Shown: one piece after another, positions 41,827 to 50,462 of the stretch
How the letters are laid out: every line of letters starts with the position of its first letter
Numbering within the stretch: position 1 is the first letter of the stretch
Assembly: GCF_003985125.1 (NCBI RefSeq)
Contig: NZ_ML133572.1
Location: 1-64,000 of the forward strand
DNA from: Rhizobium phaseoli
GTDB taxonomy: Bacteria > Pseudomonadota > Alphaproteobacteria > Rhizobiales > Rhizobiaceae
DNA: 64,000 nucleotides
Direction of reading: 5' to 3'
Position numbers and translations under genes: made by a program
The notes under the pieces: generated by a model
What the model was told of the DNA's origin: nothing
Databases searched by the model: none
Seen by the model: only the letters and a program-made list of their open reading frames with translations

Positions 41827-42633
41827 ATGTTGCGAATATCCATTCAGACTTTATTGCGCGGAGCGCTGATGGCGGGCGGGATGGGTGTGGTTTTGGCCGT
41901 GGTCTCGCCGCTGCCGGCGGCCGCGCAAGAGCGAATGCCGATGAGAGTTGCCGTCGAAGGAGCGTTTCCACCCTTCAACTATCTCGATGCGAACAACAAA
42001 CTTCAGGGTTTCGACATCGATATTGCCAATGTCCTCTGCGAGACCGGCAAGTTCGAATGCCAATTCATCATCGAGAAGTGGGACGACATGATCCCCGATC
42101 TCGTTGCCGGAAAATACGACGCGATCATCTCATCGATGTCGATGAGCCTGGAGCGGCGCCAGAAGGTCGCTTTCACCGAGAAATACTACAACAGTCCGTC
42201 CGTATTCATCGCGCGGAAGGATTCGCCGATCACTGACGTCAGCCCCGCCGCCCTCAATGGCAAAAAACTCGGGGTGACATCGTCGACGGCGCAGGAATCT
42301 TACGCCAACCATTTCTATCCCGACATAAAGAAGACGGTATTCCGGTCGTCACCGGAATTGTACAAAGGCCTGTCGGACGGGCGCGTCGACATTATCCTGG
42401 AGGATAAGCTCGCCATCTACGACTGGATCGCCAATACGAAGGCGGGAACCTGCTGCGCGTTCAAGGGGCCGGATCTGGTCGACGTCACTTATTTTGGCGA
42501 AGGCGCCGGGATTGCGGTGCGTCTCGACGACAAGGAGCGTCTTGCACGTCTGAACGAGGCTTTGAAGACGATCAAGGAAGACGGAACTTATGACATGATC
42601 AATGCCAAATATTTCCCGTTCAGCATCCAGTAG
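41827..42633 (+). CDS. Polar amino-acid-type ABC substrate-binding protein (SBP family 3), orphan
   Basis: 268 aa with a signal peptide ending in PLPAAAQ. Family 3 hallmarks: RVAVEGAFPPFNYLDANNKLQGFDIDIANVLC (in part), the Lys/Arg/Orn-binding motif region WDDMIPDLVAGKYDAIISSMS and FTEKYYNSP. It probably binds a basic or polar amino acid or opine-like compound. No permease or ATPase genes follow; a strong terminator ends the unit, so it is monocistronic and must share a transporter. Confidence 0.88.
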   Translation: MLRISIQTLLRGALMAGGMGVVLAVVSPLPAAAQERMPMRVAVEGAFPPFNYLDANNKLQGFDIDIANVLCETGKFECQFIIEKWDDMIPDLVAGKYDAIISSMSMSLERRQKVAFTEKYYNSPSVFIARKDSPITDVSPAALNGKKLGVTSSTAQESYANHFYPDIKKTVFRSSPELYKGLSDGRVDIILEDKLAIYDWIANTKAGTCCAFKGPDLVDVTYFGEGAGIAVRLDDKERLARLNEALKTIKEDGTYDMINAKYFPFSIQ

Positions 42634-42663
42634 CAGACAACAGAATTTTCGTGTGACTGCTGC

Positions 42664-42691
42664 GAGATGGCCGGGTTTTCCCGGCCATCTC
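42664..42691 (+). terminator. Rho-independent terminator of the orphan amino-acid-binding-protein gene
   Basis: GAGATGGCCGGG and CCCGGCCATCTC form a perfect 12-bp stem with a TTTT loop, followed by CGTTTT. It is 31 bases after the stop codon and between convergent genes, so it may also serve the formaldehyde dehydrogenase gene on the other strand. Confidence 0.85.
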
Positions 42692-42743
42692 CGTTTTAAG
42701 TTCAAGCGCGCTGCCGCGCACTTGAGCGCGACATGCCTTATCG

Positions 42744-43934
42744 TCAGGCGGCTTTCGCGACCTCTCCATGCGGGTCGAGAACGAACTTCGTCGCCGCGCC
42801 ATGGTCGAAGCTCTCATATCCCTGGACGGCTTCGTCGAGCGGGATGACCTTGGCGTTGACGATGTCGGCGATCGGCAAGCGGTCATGGAGGATCGCTTGC
42901 ATGAGTTGGCGATTGTATTTGAGCACCGGCGTCTGGCCGGTGTGGAAGGACTGCGCCTTGGCCCAGCCGAGGCCGAAGCGAAGCGAAAGATTGCCGTGTT
43001 TGGCGGCGTTGTCGACGGCACCGGGATCCTCGGTGACGTAGAGGCCGGGAATGCCGATCGAACCGGCGGCGCGGGTGATCTCCATCATCTGGTTGAGCAC
43101 GATCGCCGGCTGTTCGCCGCCCGAATGGCCGCGGGCCTCGAAGCCGACGGCGTCGATGGCGCTGTCCACCTCGTTGCTGCCGACGACCTCAGCGATCATG
43201 TCGCCGAGACGGTCGCTCTTGGAGAGGTCGATCGGTTCGAAACCGACCTTGGCCGCATGCGCCAGGCGATCCTTGTTGAAATCACCAATCATGACGACGG
43301 CAGCGCCGAGGATGCGAGCCGAAGCCGCGGCCGCAAGGCCGACAGGGCCGGCGCCGGCAATGTAGACAGTCGAGCCAACGCCGACGCCGGCGCGCACCGC
43401 GCCATGGAAGCCTGTCGGCAGAATGTCGGAAAGCATGGTGAGATCGCGGATCTTCGCCATCGCCTTGTCCCGATCCGGGATTTTCAGCAGGTTGAAATCA
43501 GCGTAAGGGATGGTGACATAGCGTGCCTGTCCGCCGATCCAGCCGCCCATGTCGACATAGCCATAAGCGCCGCCGGCGCGGGCCGGATTGACCGTCAGGC
43601 AGACACCGGTGTCCTGGGATTTGCAGCAGCGGCAACGGCCGCAGGCGACATTGAACGGCACCGAGACGATATCGCCGATGTCGAGCATCTCGACGTCGAT
43701 CCCTTTCTCGATGATCTCGCCGGTGATTTCGTGACCGAGGACCAGGCCCGGCATCGCCGTCGTGCGACCGCGCACCATGTGCTGGTCGGAGCCGCAGATG
43801 TTGGTCGAGATTACTTTCAGGATGACGCCGTGTTCGATGCGGCGGCCGTCGGGCGCTTCCAGCTTCGGGTCGTCGATGTCGCGAACTTCGACCTTGCCCG
43901 GCCTCAGGTAAACGACGCCTCTATTCTTGCTCAT
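42744..43934 (-). CDS. fdhA: Glutathione-independent formaldehyde dehydrogenase
   Basis: 396 aa zinc-dependent medium-chain dehydrogenase closely similar in length and layout to Pseudomonas FdhA. Catalytic zinc ligands lie in STNICGSDQHMVRGRTTA and LVLGHEITGE, the structural zinc cysteines in CGRCRCCKSQDTGVC, and the NAD-binding motif is GAGPVGLAAAASA. It oxidises formaldehyde to formate with NAD held in the protein. GGGAGGAATCC precedes the ATG at 43934. Formaldehyde is released by betaine and dimethylglycine demethylation, so it fits the betaine genes elsewhere in this window (inference). Confidence 0.92.
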   Translation of the reverse strand: MSKNRGVVYLRPGKVEVRDIDDPKLEAPDGRRIEHGVILKVISTNICGSDQHMVRGRTTAMPGLVLGHEITGEIIEKGIDVEMLDIGDIVSVPFNVACGRCRCCKSQDTGVCLTVNPARAGGAYGYVDMGGWIGGQARYVTIPYADFNLLKIPDRDKAMAKIRDLTMLSDILPTGFHGAVRAGVGVGSTVYIAGAGPVGLAAAASARILGAAVVMIGDFNKDRLAHAAKVGFEPIDLSKSDRLGDMIAEVVGSNEVDSAIDAVGFEARGHSGGEQPAIVLNQMMEITRAAGSIGIPGLYVTEDPGAVDNAAKHGNLSLRFGLGWAKAQSFHTGQTPVLKYNRQLMQAILHDRLPIADIVNAKVIPLDEAVQGYESFDHGAATKFVLDPHGEVAKAA

Positions 43935-44538
43935 GGATTCCTCCCATTTGTTGGATGCCTCGATCTGCAGCCGATGCAGCCGATGGCAATACTTTCCTCC
44001 GGGCCTGCCTCCTCTGCAGTCCGGTATTCACACGCCGCATCGGGCGATGTTCGAATTTCGCAGATAGGCGGGGACAGACTGGATCGAGGAGAGAGTGAGT
44101 ACGATAGGGTTGGCCTGTCGTGCCGCTCGTCATCGCCCGCCGCAATCCGTAGATCTGCTGCGAAAGAGCTGGTTTAGGGCTACAGAACCTCCTTTCGATC
44201 CGTCAGGATATCTTTCCGGATCGCCATCCGGTGATCCCAGAGGATACCACCGCGGGGCAGCGCGCCGGCGGCCTGCCTGCCATGCTTCATGTCGCTAGCT
44301 TGCAAGGCAGCGCCGTGAACATGACAAGAAAACCATGCCTGACGAAAAACAGAGCTTGGAAAAACGACACGGGTGCCCCTCAAGACGACAATCGGCAAAG
44401 TCGTCCGGCCTCCGGTGATGAGATCCGTTCGGCCAGAGGCAGATGCCGTCCTCAATCGTGATTGGACATCGGCTGCGACCTGAGCCACGCTATTCCTCGG
44501 GAGCGGACCGTCTATTTTTCCGAAGATAGGAGGCCGGA
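43935..44538. other. 604-base stretch without a confident gene
   Basis: Apart from the fdhA ribosome site at the left end and that of the next gene at the right, I see nothing well supported. A minus-strand frame covers 44180-44554; only its last 36 codons (from ATG at 44290, MKHGRQAAGALPRGGILW...) look protein-like and no ribosome site supports them. Base composition is mildly lower in GC than the flanks. Confidence 0.4.
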
Positions 44539-44973
44539 ATGGAACAGTACGCACTGGAGCAGCTGAAAACAGTTGCCAAGATCAGCACGAGCCTTAAGCG
44601 CCTTGAACTGACACGGCGCGAACGCATTGAACGGTGGGCGGAAAGTCTCGAACGCAGCCCCAAACCGTTTCTTAAGACGCTTCACGAAACCGAATATCAG
44701 CCGATCGCAGAGCGGGTTGCCCTGCGGGATGACGACACCCCGATCTCTGTCGCATTCGCTGATCCCATTCTGCGGGCGGCCGGAATGGAAAATGATAGCT
44801 ATGGAGAGGCCAAACGGTTCTTCGAACTCAGCGACGAACAGTTGCACGAGCTTGTCTGCTTCTGTCATTTTGGCGAAAGCGTCAGCGCTGCAGCAGTCGC
44901 TCGCCGCGTGCGAAGGATGGCAGATCCGAGACCAAGCGGCTTTTTCGCTCAGCTTCGTGCGTTCTTTAGCTGA
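44539..44973 (+). CDS. Hypothetical protein, 144 aa
   Basis: Not recognised as a named family, though it looks like a conserved rhizobial soluble protein. The ATG at 44539 follows AGGAGG at about 44527. The N-terminus is strongly helical and charged (LKRLELTRRERIERWAESLER), the middle contains PIAERVALRDDDTPISVAFADP, and the C-terminus is basic-aromatic (RRMADPRPSGFFAQLRAFFS). No signal peptide or membrane segment. Confidence 0.65.
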   Translation: MEQYALEQLKTVAKISTSLKRLELTRRERIERWAESLERSPKPFLKTLHETEYQPIAERVALRDDDTPISVAFADPILRAAGMENDSYGEAKRFFELSDEQLHELVCFCHFGESVSAAAVARRVRRMADPRPSGFFAQLRAFFS

Positions 44974-45087
44974 TTGGGGCTAAAGAGCTCGCCACGGTGG
45001 CCGCGCCAGCGGCGTGACGGTCTGCGGCCTTGTCCGGCCTGCAGGGATTTGTGCTGATGCCTGGCAGGGGTTCGGCGACCGTCCGGC

Positions 45088-45993
45088 TTAGCGGTCGTGC
45101 GACCAGCGGCTTCGTCTAGCATCGATTGCCGTATGCCAGAACACGGCGCCGAGGATGATGGCGCCGCCGAAATAGGTGGCGATGGGCGGCTCTTCGGAAA
45201 ATAGCAGCCACACCCAGAAGGGCGTCAGCACGATTTCCATCGTGCCGATCAGCGCGGCTTCCGCTGGCGGCATCCGTTTTGCGCCGGCGAGGAAAAGCAC
45301 CAGCGCCAGCGAGAAATTGGTCGCACCGAAGGCGGCAAGGACGATCCAGTTGTGCAGGTCGACCGAGCCGACCGAGCCGAAAGGTGCGAAGATGACCAGA
45401 GTCAGGAAGGCGCTGACCACGGTCGGCGGCAGACTCGGCACACCGGGATTGATTCGCGGAATGATGATGACGAGCGCGAAGGACGCGGTCATGCCGAGCG
45501 CCAGCAGATCGCCCCAGCCGGTGCCGCCACCGATCGACGAGGCGACGATGACGCCGACGCCGAAGAGGGACACGGCGCCGGCAATCATCGTCCGCCTGGC
45601 AACCCTCTCCTTGAGGATGAGCCAGCCGAACAGAGCCGCGATGAAGGGCGTGGTCGCATAGATCATCGTCACATTGGCGACGGTGGTCATGTAGAGCGCG
45701 CCGATGAAACATCCCTGACTGAAGGTCTGGCATGCGATCATCGCAAGACCTGTGGGATGGAGGACGGAACGCCATTGTCGCCGCGAGATGCCCCCTTCGA
45801 GGAAAAGGCAGGGGATCAGCAGGAACAGGCCTCCGAACAGCGACCGCCAGGCGATTGCCGTCCATACGTCGATGGTGAGGAGTCGCGAGTAAACGCCGCT
45901 CGCACTCCAGGCAAGTGTCGCGGCAACGATGAGAAGCACACCCTTCTCATGCTCGCTGCCTGCGAGTTGCCTAGCCGGATTTTCAATGGTCAC
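45088..45993 (-). CDS. EamA/DMT-superfamily transporter
   Basis: 301 aa with ten predicted spans in two EamA repeats (LLIVAATLAWSASGVYSRLL ... ATTPFIAALFGWLILKERV, and ILGAVFWHTA at the end). Family members export metabolites or amino acids. The start is unclear: no ATG precedes the first span. I choose GTG at 45993 (VTIENPARQLAGSEHEKG); a TTG at 46059 would give 323 aa. Divergent from the LysR gene, which probably regulates it. Confidence 0.88.
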   Translation of the reverse strand: MTIENPARQLAGSEHEKGVLLIVAATLAWSASGVYSRLLTIDVWTAIAWRSLFGGLFLLIPCLFLEGGISRRQWRSVLHPTGLAMIACQTFSQGCFIGALYMTTVANVTMIYATTPFIAALFGWLILKERVARRTMIAGAVSLFGVGVIVASSIGGGTGWGDLLALGMTASFALVIIIPRINPGVPSLPPTVVSAFLTLVIFAPFGSVGSVDLHNWIVLAAFGATNFSLALVLFLAGAKRMPPAEAALIGTMEIVLTPFWVWLLFSEEPPIATYFGGAIILGAVFWHTAIDARRSRWSHDR

Positions 45994-46104
45994 GCAGAGA
46001 TTCTCAAAGAAGGAAGTCGAACGCCGCCCATTTCTGCGCCAGGAATTGACATTAGACAAACGAATAGTAGTGATAGCTATTATCGATTTTTTCTATGGCT
46101 GCCG

Positions 46105-46977
46105 ATGCAAGAACCGATCGAGAGCGATCTTCTCAGAACCTTCCTTGTGGTCGCCGAGACGTCGAACTTTTCGGCGGCCGCCCAGCGCATTGGGCGGACG
46201 CAATCTGCCGTCAGCACCCAGATCAAGCGGCTTGAGGCGGCAATCGGCGAAGACCTTTTCGAGCGCGGCGCCCGCGGTGTGCTGCTGACGCGCCAGGGCA
46301 TTCAGCTGGTGCCCTATGCCCGCAGGGTCATCGATCTTCTGAACGAGGCGGCCGCGACAATCCGCAGCAAGCCCCTTGACGGCCCGGTGCGCATCGGAAT
46401 TCCCGAGGAATACAGCCAGACGGTACTGCCGGCAGCCCTTGCGGCTTTCGCGGTTCGCCATCCGGCGGTCGAAGTGACCGTCTCCTGCGACTACACGGTC
46501 CGCAACCTCGCCGCCCTGGAGCGGGACGAACTCGATCTGGCCGTCGTTTTCGACTGGAGCGATCAGAACAAGGGCGAAGTTCTCTGCGTCGATCCGACCG
46601 TCTGGGTCACGTCGATGGTGCATCGGCTGCACGACATCGATCCCCTGCCGGTTGCGACCTATCGCAACTCCACCTGGTCGCGCGATTTTGCGCTCCGGTC
46701 GCTGGAGCAGATCGGCCGCAGCTACCGGATCGCCTTCATCGCCGATACCGGTTCAGGGCTGAAGAATGCCGTGACCGCGGGCCTTGCCGTCACTACGCTT
46801 TCCCGCAGCAGCATTCCGCCCGGCTGCCGCGAACTGACGGCCGAAGACGGCTTTCCGCCGGTTGACTCCTCCAAGGTCGTTCTACGCCGCAATAGTTTCC
46901 GCTCCAGCGAGGCGGTGCGGGAACTCGCCGAGATGCTGCGGGACGCATTCCAACCTATGTCGGCGCCGATGGTATGA
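46105..46977 (+). CDS. LysR-family transcriptional regulator
   Basis: 290 aa. The N-terminal winged HTH is typical (LLRTFLVVAETSNFSAAAQRIGRTQSAVSTQIKRLE in parts), followed by a substrate-binding domain with VRIGIPEEY and ELDLAVVFDW. I use the ATG at 46105; the frame upstream to 45352 is a shadow of the divergent EamA gene. LysR proteins usually control the divergent neighbour, here the EamA exporter. Its last 23 bases overlap the convergent AraC-type gene. Confidence 0.92.
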   Translation: MQEPIESDLLRTFLVVAETSNFSAAAQRIGRTQSAVSTQIKRLEAAIGEDLFERGARGVLLTRQGIQLVPYARRVIDLLNEAAATIRSKPLDGPVRIGIPEEYSQTVLPAALAAFAVRHPAVEVTVSCDYTVRNLAALERDELDLAVVFDWSDQNKGEVLCVDPTVWVTSMVHRLHDIDPLPVATYRNSTWSRDFALRSLEQIGRSYRIAFIADTGSGLKNAVTAGLAVTTLSRSSIPPGCRELTAEDGFPPVDSSKVVLRRNSFRSSEAVRELAEMLRDAFQPMSAPMV

Positions 46978-47944
46978 TACGGCGGCGCAAGCGGCGCCGT
47001 GTCTCCGACGGGCTCTCGGAAAAACTCGCCCGGTAGCTTCTTGCAAAGGCCGAGGCCGAATTGAAGCCGGTCGCCGCCGCGATGTCGGCGAAGGAGGCCG
47101 TCGTCTCGATCACCTTGCGGCGCGCGGTGTTCAGGCGCAGCGCGAGATAATGCACATGCGGCGGCGCGCCGATGCTCTGCTGGAAGAGATCCTGCAGATG
47201 CCGGGCGCTGACACCGACCCTGCGGGCGAGCCGGGCCAACACCAGAGGCTGCTCGATATGCTCCTCCATCAGATGCACCGCCTGCATCACGCGCGGATCG
47301 TGCGCGCGCAGTCCCGCCGAAGCGGCGGAAAGCATTTCGTCGGCATGGAAGGAAGGCTGCTCATAGCGGAACAGCCGGCTGACTTCGAGCGCCAGCGAAT
47401 AACCCTGCCGCTGCCGGATCACCTCCAGCATCAGGTCCACAGTCGGAAGCGAACCTGATGTCGTCAGCCGTTTGCCGTCGATGACGAAACGATCCTTGAC
47501 CGCCCCGACCTCGGGATAGGCGAGCGCGAAATCCTCGTAATCCTCCCAATGGACCGTCGCCCGCAGCCCGTCGAGCAGGCTTGCTTCGGCGAGCAGCCAC
47601 GTGCCGGACTCGATGCCGGCAACGATCCTGCGGTAGCGGGCGGCCTGGGAAAGCTGCATCTTGAGTGCCGGCGTCGCGCTGCGGTGCCAGTTGTAACTCG
47701 CCAGCACAAAGAGCGGCCTGTCGTCGGTCGTCGCCTGGAAGGTGCCTTCGGCCGGGATGGCGATATGGCTGGTGGTCGGGACCGGCGCGCCGTCCGGCGT
47801 CAGCAGCCGCCAGCGATAAAGCTCACTGCCGGCGATGCGGTTGGCGCCGCGCAGCGGCTCGATGACCGATGCGATCAGGATCAGGTTCGTATCCGGCAGG
47901 ACGAGAAGGTCGATATCGAGCCGTTCCGTCGATCGCTGCAGCAT
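46955..47944 (-). CDS. CdhR-like AraC regulator with GATase1-like domain
   Basis: 329 aa. The N-terminal DJ-1/PfpI-like domain (LDIDLLVLPDTNLILIASVIEPLRGANR, GIESGTWLLAEASLLDG, in parts) and C-terminal AraC HTH (LARLARRVGVSARHLQDLFQQSIG, DIAAATGFNSASAFARSYRASF) match GbdR/CdhR-type regulators. The elbow position reads GIESG, without the Cys seen in the other family member at 13.3 kb. It is divergent from the carnitine cluster, as in Pseudomonas where CdhR activates carnitine dehydrogenase genes. The ATG at 47944 has GGGAGG five bases upstream; the longer frame to 48181 would overlap the next gene. Confidence 0.9.
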   Translation of the reverse strand: MLQRSTERLDIDLLVLPDTNLILIASVIEPLRGANRIAGSELYRWRLLTPDGAPVPTTSHIAIPAEGTFQATTDDRPLFVLASYNWHRSATPALKMQLSQAARYRRIVAGIESGTWLLAEASLLDGLRATVHWEDYEDFALAYPEVGAVKDRFVIDGKRLTTSGSLPTVDLMLEVIRQRQGYSLALEVSRLFRYEQPSFHADEMLSAASAGLRAHDPRVMQAVHLMEEHIEQPLVLARLARRVGVSARHLQDLFQQSIGAPPHVHYLALRLNTARRKVIETTASFADIAAATGFNSASAFARSYRASFSESPSETRRRLRRRIIPSAPT

Positions 47945-48050
47945 GACCGCCTCCCAACGTTTCCGATAATGTATCGATAGCTTCCGAAAATGCAAAGCAT
48001 TGCTGCCGATCCTGTCGCGTAATGCCTGACATGACGGGGAGAACAAAAAC

Positions 48051-48953
48051 ATGCCTCTAGCAATGAACCGCGATGTCTTCATCACCTGCGCCGTCACCGG
48101 TGCCGGCGATACGGTCTCCAAATCCAGCCACGTTCCCATCACTCCCAAGCAGATCGCGGATTCCGCGATCGACGCCGCCAAGGCTGGGGCGGCCGTTGTT
48201 CACTGCCATGTCCGCGATCCGGAAACGGGGGCCGCAAGCCGCCGCAACGATCTCTACAGGGAGGTCACCGACCGCATCCGCTCGGCTGACATCGATGTCG
48301 TCCTCAATCTCACGGCCGGCATGGGCGGGGATCTGATCTTTGGCGATGTCGAAAGCCCCCTGCCCCTCAATCCGAAGGGCACTGATATGGCGGGCGCCAG
48401 CGAGCGCGTCAGCCATGTCGCCGAATGCCTGCCGGAGATCTGCACGCTCGACTGCGGCACGATGAACTTCAATCTCGGCGACTATGTCATGACCAATACG
48501 CCGGCCATGCTGCGGGCGATGGCCAAGAAGATGACGGATCTCGGCGTACGCCCTGAGATCGAGGCTTTCGATACCGGCCATCTCTGGTTTGCCAAGCAGC
48601 TCGCCGAGGAAGGCCTGATCGAGGACCCGGTGCTGATCCAGCTCTGCATGGGCATTCCCTGGGGCGCGCCCGACGATCTCAACACGTTCATGGCGATGGT
48701 CAACAACGTGCCTCAGAGTTGGACCTTCTCGGCCTTTTCGATCGGCCGCAACGCCATGGCCTATCCGGCAGCGGCGGTTCTGGCCGGCGGCAACGTGCGC
48801 GTCGGCCTGGAAGACAACCTCTTCGTCGGCAAGGGCCAGCTCGCCACCAATGCGCAGCTCGTCGAAAAGGCCGTGCAGGTGGTCGAGGGCATGGGGGCGC
48901 GGATCATCGGACCGGAAGATGTCCGCAAGAAGCTGAAGCTGACGAAGCGCTGA
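48051..48953 (+). CDS. Dehydrocarnitine cleavage enzyme (BKACE family)
   Basis: 300 aa beta-keto acid cleavage enzyme. Zinc ligands are H51 and H53 in VVHCHVRDP, and the TIM-barrel strands include NLTAGMGGD, CTLDCGTMNF and EAFDTGHLWFA. In carnitine breakdown this enzyme converts 3-dehydrocarnitine plus acetyl-CoA to acetoacetate and betainyl-CoA. The genomic partner directly downstream, L-carnitine dehydrogenase, makes that assignment much stronger than for other BKACE proteins. GGGGAG lies before the ATG at 48051; ATG at 48063 is also possible. Confidence 0.92.
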   Translation: MPLAMNRDVFITCAVTGAGDTVSKSSHVPITPKQIADSAIDAAKAGAAVVHCHVRDPETGAASRRNDLYREVTDRIRSADIDVVLNLTAGMGGDLIFGDVESPLPLNPKGTDMAGASERVSHVAECLPEICTLDCGTMNFNLGDYVMTNTPAMLRAMAKKMTDLGVRPEIEAFDTGHLWFAKQLAEEGLIEDPVLIQLCMGIPWGAPDDLNTFMAMVNNVPQSWTFSAFSIGRNAMAYPAAAVLAGGNVRVGLEDNLFVGKGQLATNAQLVEKAVQVVEGMGARIIGPEDVRKKLKLTKR

Positions 48954-48960
48954 GGATATC

Positions 48961-50451
48961 ATGACCAAGATCAGCAAGGCGGCCTGTATCGGCGGCGGCG
49001 TCATCGGCGGCGGATGGATCGCCCGTTTCCTGCTGGCCGGCATCGACGTCGACGTCTTCGATCCGCATCCGGAGGCAAGCCGCATCGTCGGCGAGGTCAT
49101 CGCCAATGCGGAAAAAGCCTATGCAATGCTGACCGGCGCGCCCTTGCCGCCGCGCGGCAAGCTGACCTTCTGCGAAACGCTCGCGGAAGCCGTTGCCGAT
49201 GCCGACTGGATTCAGGAAAGCGTACCGGAACGGCTCGACCTCAAGCGCGGCGTCCTGACCGAGATCGATGCAGCCGCGCGCCCGGAGGCGCTGATCGGCT
49301 CGTCCACCTCGGGCCTGCTGCCCACCGATCTGCAGCGCGACATGACGCATCCCGAACGCCTCTTCGTCGCCCACCCCTATAATCCCGTCTATCTGCTGCC
49401 GCTCGTCGAAATCGTCGGCGGCGAGAAGACCTCGGCGGCGACCATCCAGGCGGCGATCGAAAGACTGGCGCCGATCGGCATGAAGGGCGTCCACATCACC
49501 AAGGAGATCGAGGCCTTCGTCGGCGACCGGCTGCTCGAGGCGCTCTGGCGCGAGGCGTTGTGGCTCATCCATGACGACATCTGCACGGTCGAGACCCTCG
49601 ACGATGTTATCCGCTATTCCTTCGGCTTGCGCTGGGCGCAGATGGGCCTGTTCCAGACCTACCGCATCGCCGGCGGCGAGTCCGGGATGCGCCATTTCCT
49701 CGCCCAGTTCGGCCCCTGCCTTGCCTGGCCCTGGACCAAGCTTACCGATGTCGTCGATCTCGACGATGCGCTGATCGAAAAGATCGGCGGGCAGTCCGAC
49801 GAGCAGGCCGGCGGTCTTTCGATCCGCGAACTCGAGCGTATCCGCGACGAGAATCTCGTCGGTATCCTCCAGGCGCTGAAGGGCGGCGACGGCGGCAAAG
49901 GCTGGGGCGCCGGCAAGCTGCTCAAGGAGTTCGAGCAATCGCTCTGGGCGAACGGCGGCGGCGAGACCATGCCCGCCGATCCTTCGAAGCCACTGCGGCT
50001 AGTCGAAACCAAAGTGAGCCCGGCCTGGGTCGACTATAACGGCCACATGACGGAACACCGCTATCTGCAGGTCTTCGGCGATACGTCCGATGCGCTGCTG
50101 CGCCTCGTCGGCGTCGACCTTGCCTATGTCGAGGCGGGGCACAGCTATTACACGGTGGAAAGCCACATCCGCCATCTCGGCGAGGCGAAGCTCGGGCAGG
50201 CGATTCATTCGGCCTGCCAGATCCTGAGCGCCGACGAGAAGCGGCTGCATGTCTTCCACACCCTGCACGACACGGCGACGGCCGAGGTCATCGCAACCGC
50301 CGAGCACATGCTGCTGCATGTCGACAGCAAGGCGGGCAAGGCGGTCCCGGCGCCGGCAGCGGTACTGGGCAGGGTGAAGGCAATTGCTGCGGCCCATGCG
50401 GAACTGGCGCTGCCCGAGGGCTCCGGCCGTCACGTCGGCCAGAGGCGGTAA
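48961..50451 (+). CDS. lcdH: L-carnitine dehydrogenase fused to a betainyl-CoA thioesterase domain
   Basis: 496 aa fusion. Residues 1-320 are a 3-hydroxyacyl-CoA dehydrogenase-type enzyme with NAD motif IGGGVIGGGWIA and catalytic HPYNP; residues about 345-480 are a hot-dog 4HBT thioesterase (VSPAWVDYNGHMTEHRYLQVFGDTSD, in parts, with the active Asp of DYNGHM). The dehydrogenase oxidises L-carnitine to 3-dehydrocarnitine, and the thioesterase releases glycine betaine from betainyl-CoA. The fused form is the one known from rhizobia. Seven bases separate it from the BKACE gene. Confidence 0.93.
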   Translation: MTKISKAACIGGGVIGGGWIARFLLAGIDVDVFDPHPEASRIVGEVIANAEKAYAMLTGAPLPPRGKLTFCETLAEAVADADWIQESVPERLDLKRGVLTEIDAAARPEALIGSSTSGLLPTDLQRDMTHPERLFVAHPYNPVYLLPLVEIVGGEKTSAATIQAAIERLAPIGMKGVHITKEIEAFVGDRLLEALWREALWLIHDDICTVETLDDVIRYSFGLRWAQMGLFQTYRIAGGESGMRHFLAQFGPCLAWPWTKLTDVVDLDDALIEKIGGQSDEQAGGLSIRELERIRDENLVGILQALKGGDGGKGWGAGKLLKEFEQSLWANGGGETMPADPSKPLRLVETKVSPAWVDYNGHMTEHRYLQVFGDTSDALLRLVGVDLAYVEAGHSYYTVESHIRHLGEAKLGQAIHSACQILSADEKRLHVFHTLHDTATAEVIATAEHMLLHVDSKAGKAVPAPAAVLGRVKAIAAAHAELALPEGSGRHVGQRR

Positions 50452-50462
50452 GGAGGATCGGG

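Noticed and set aside
44180..44554. Minus-strand frame of 124 codons before the 144-aa hypothetical gene
   Set aside because: No ribosome site, no family resemblance, and it overlaps the start of a well-supported gene on the other strand.
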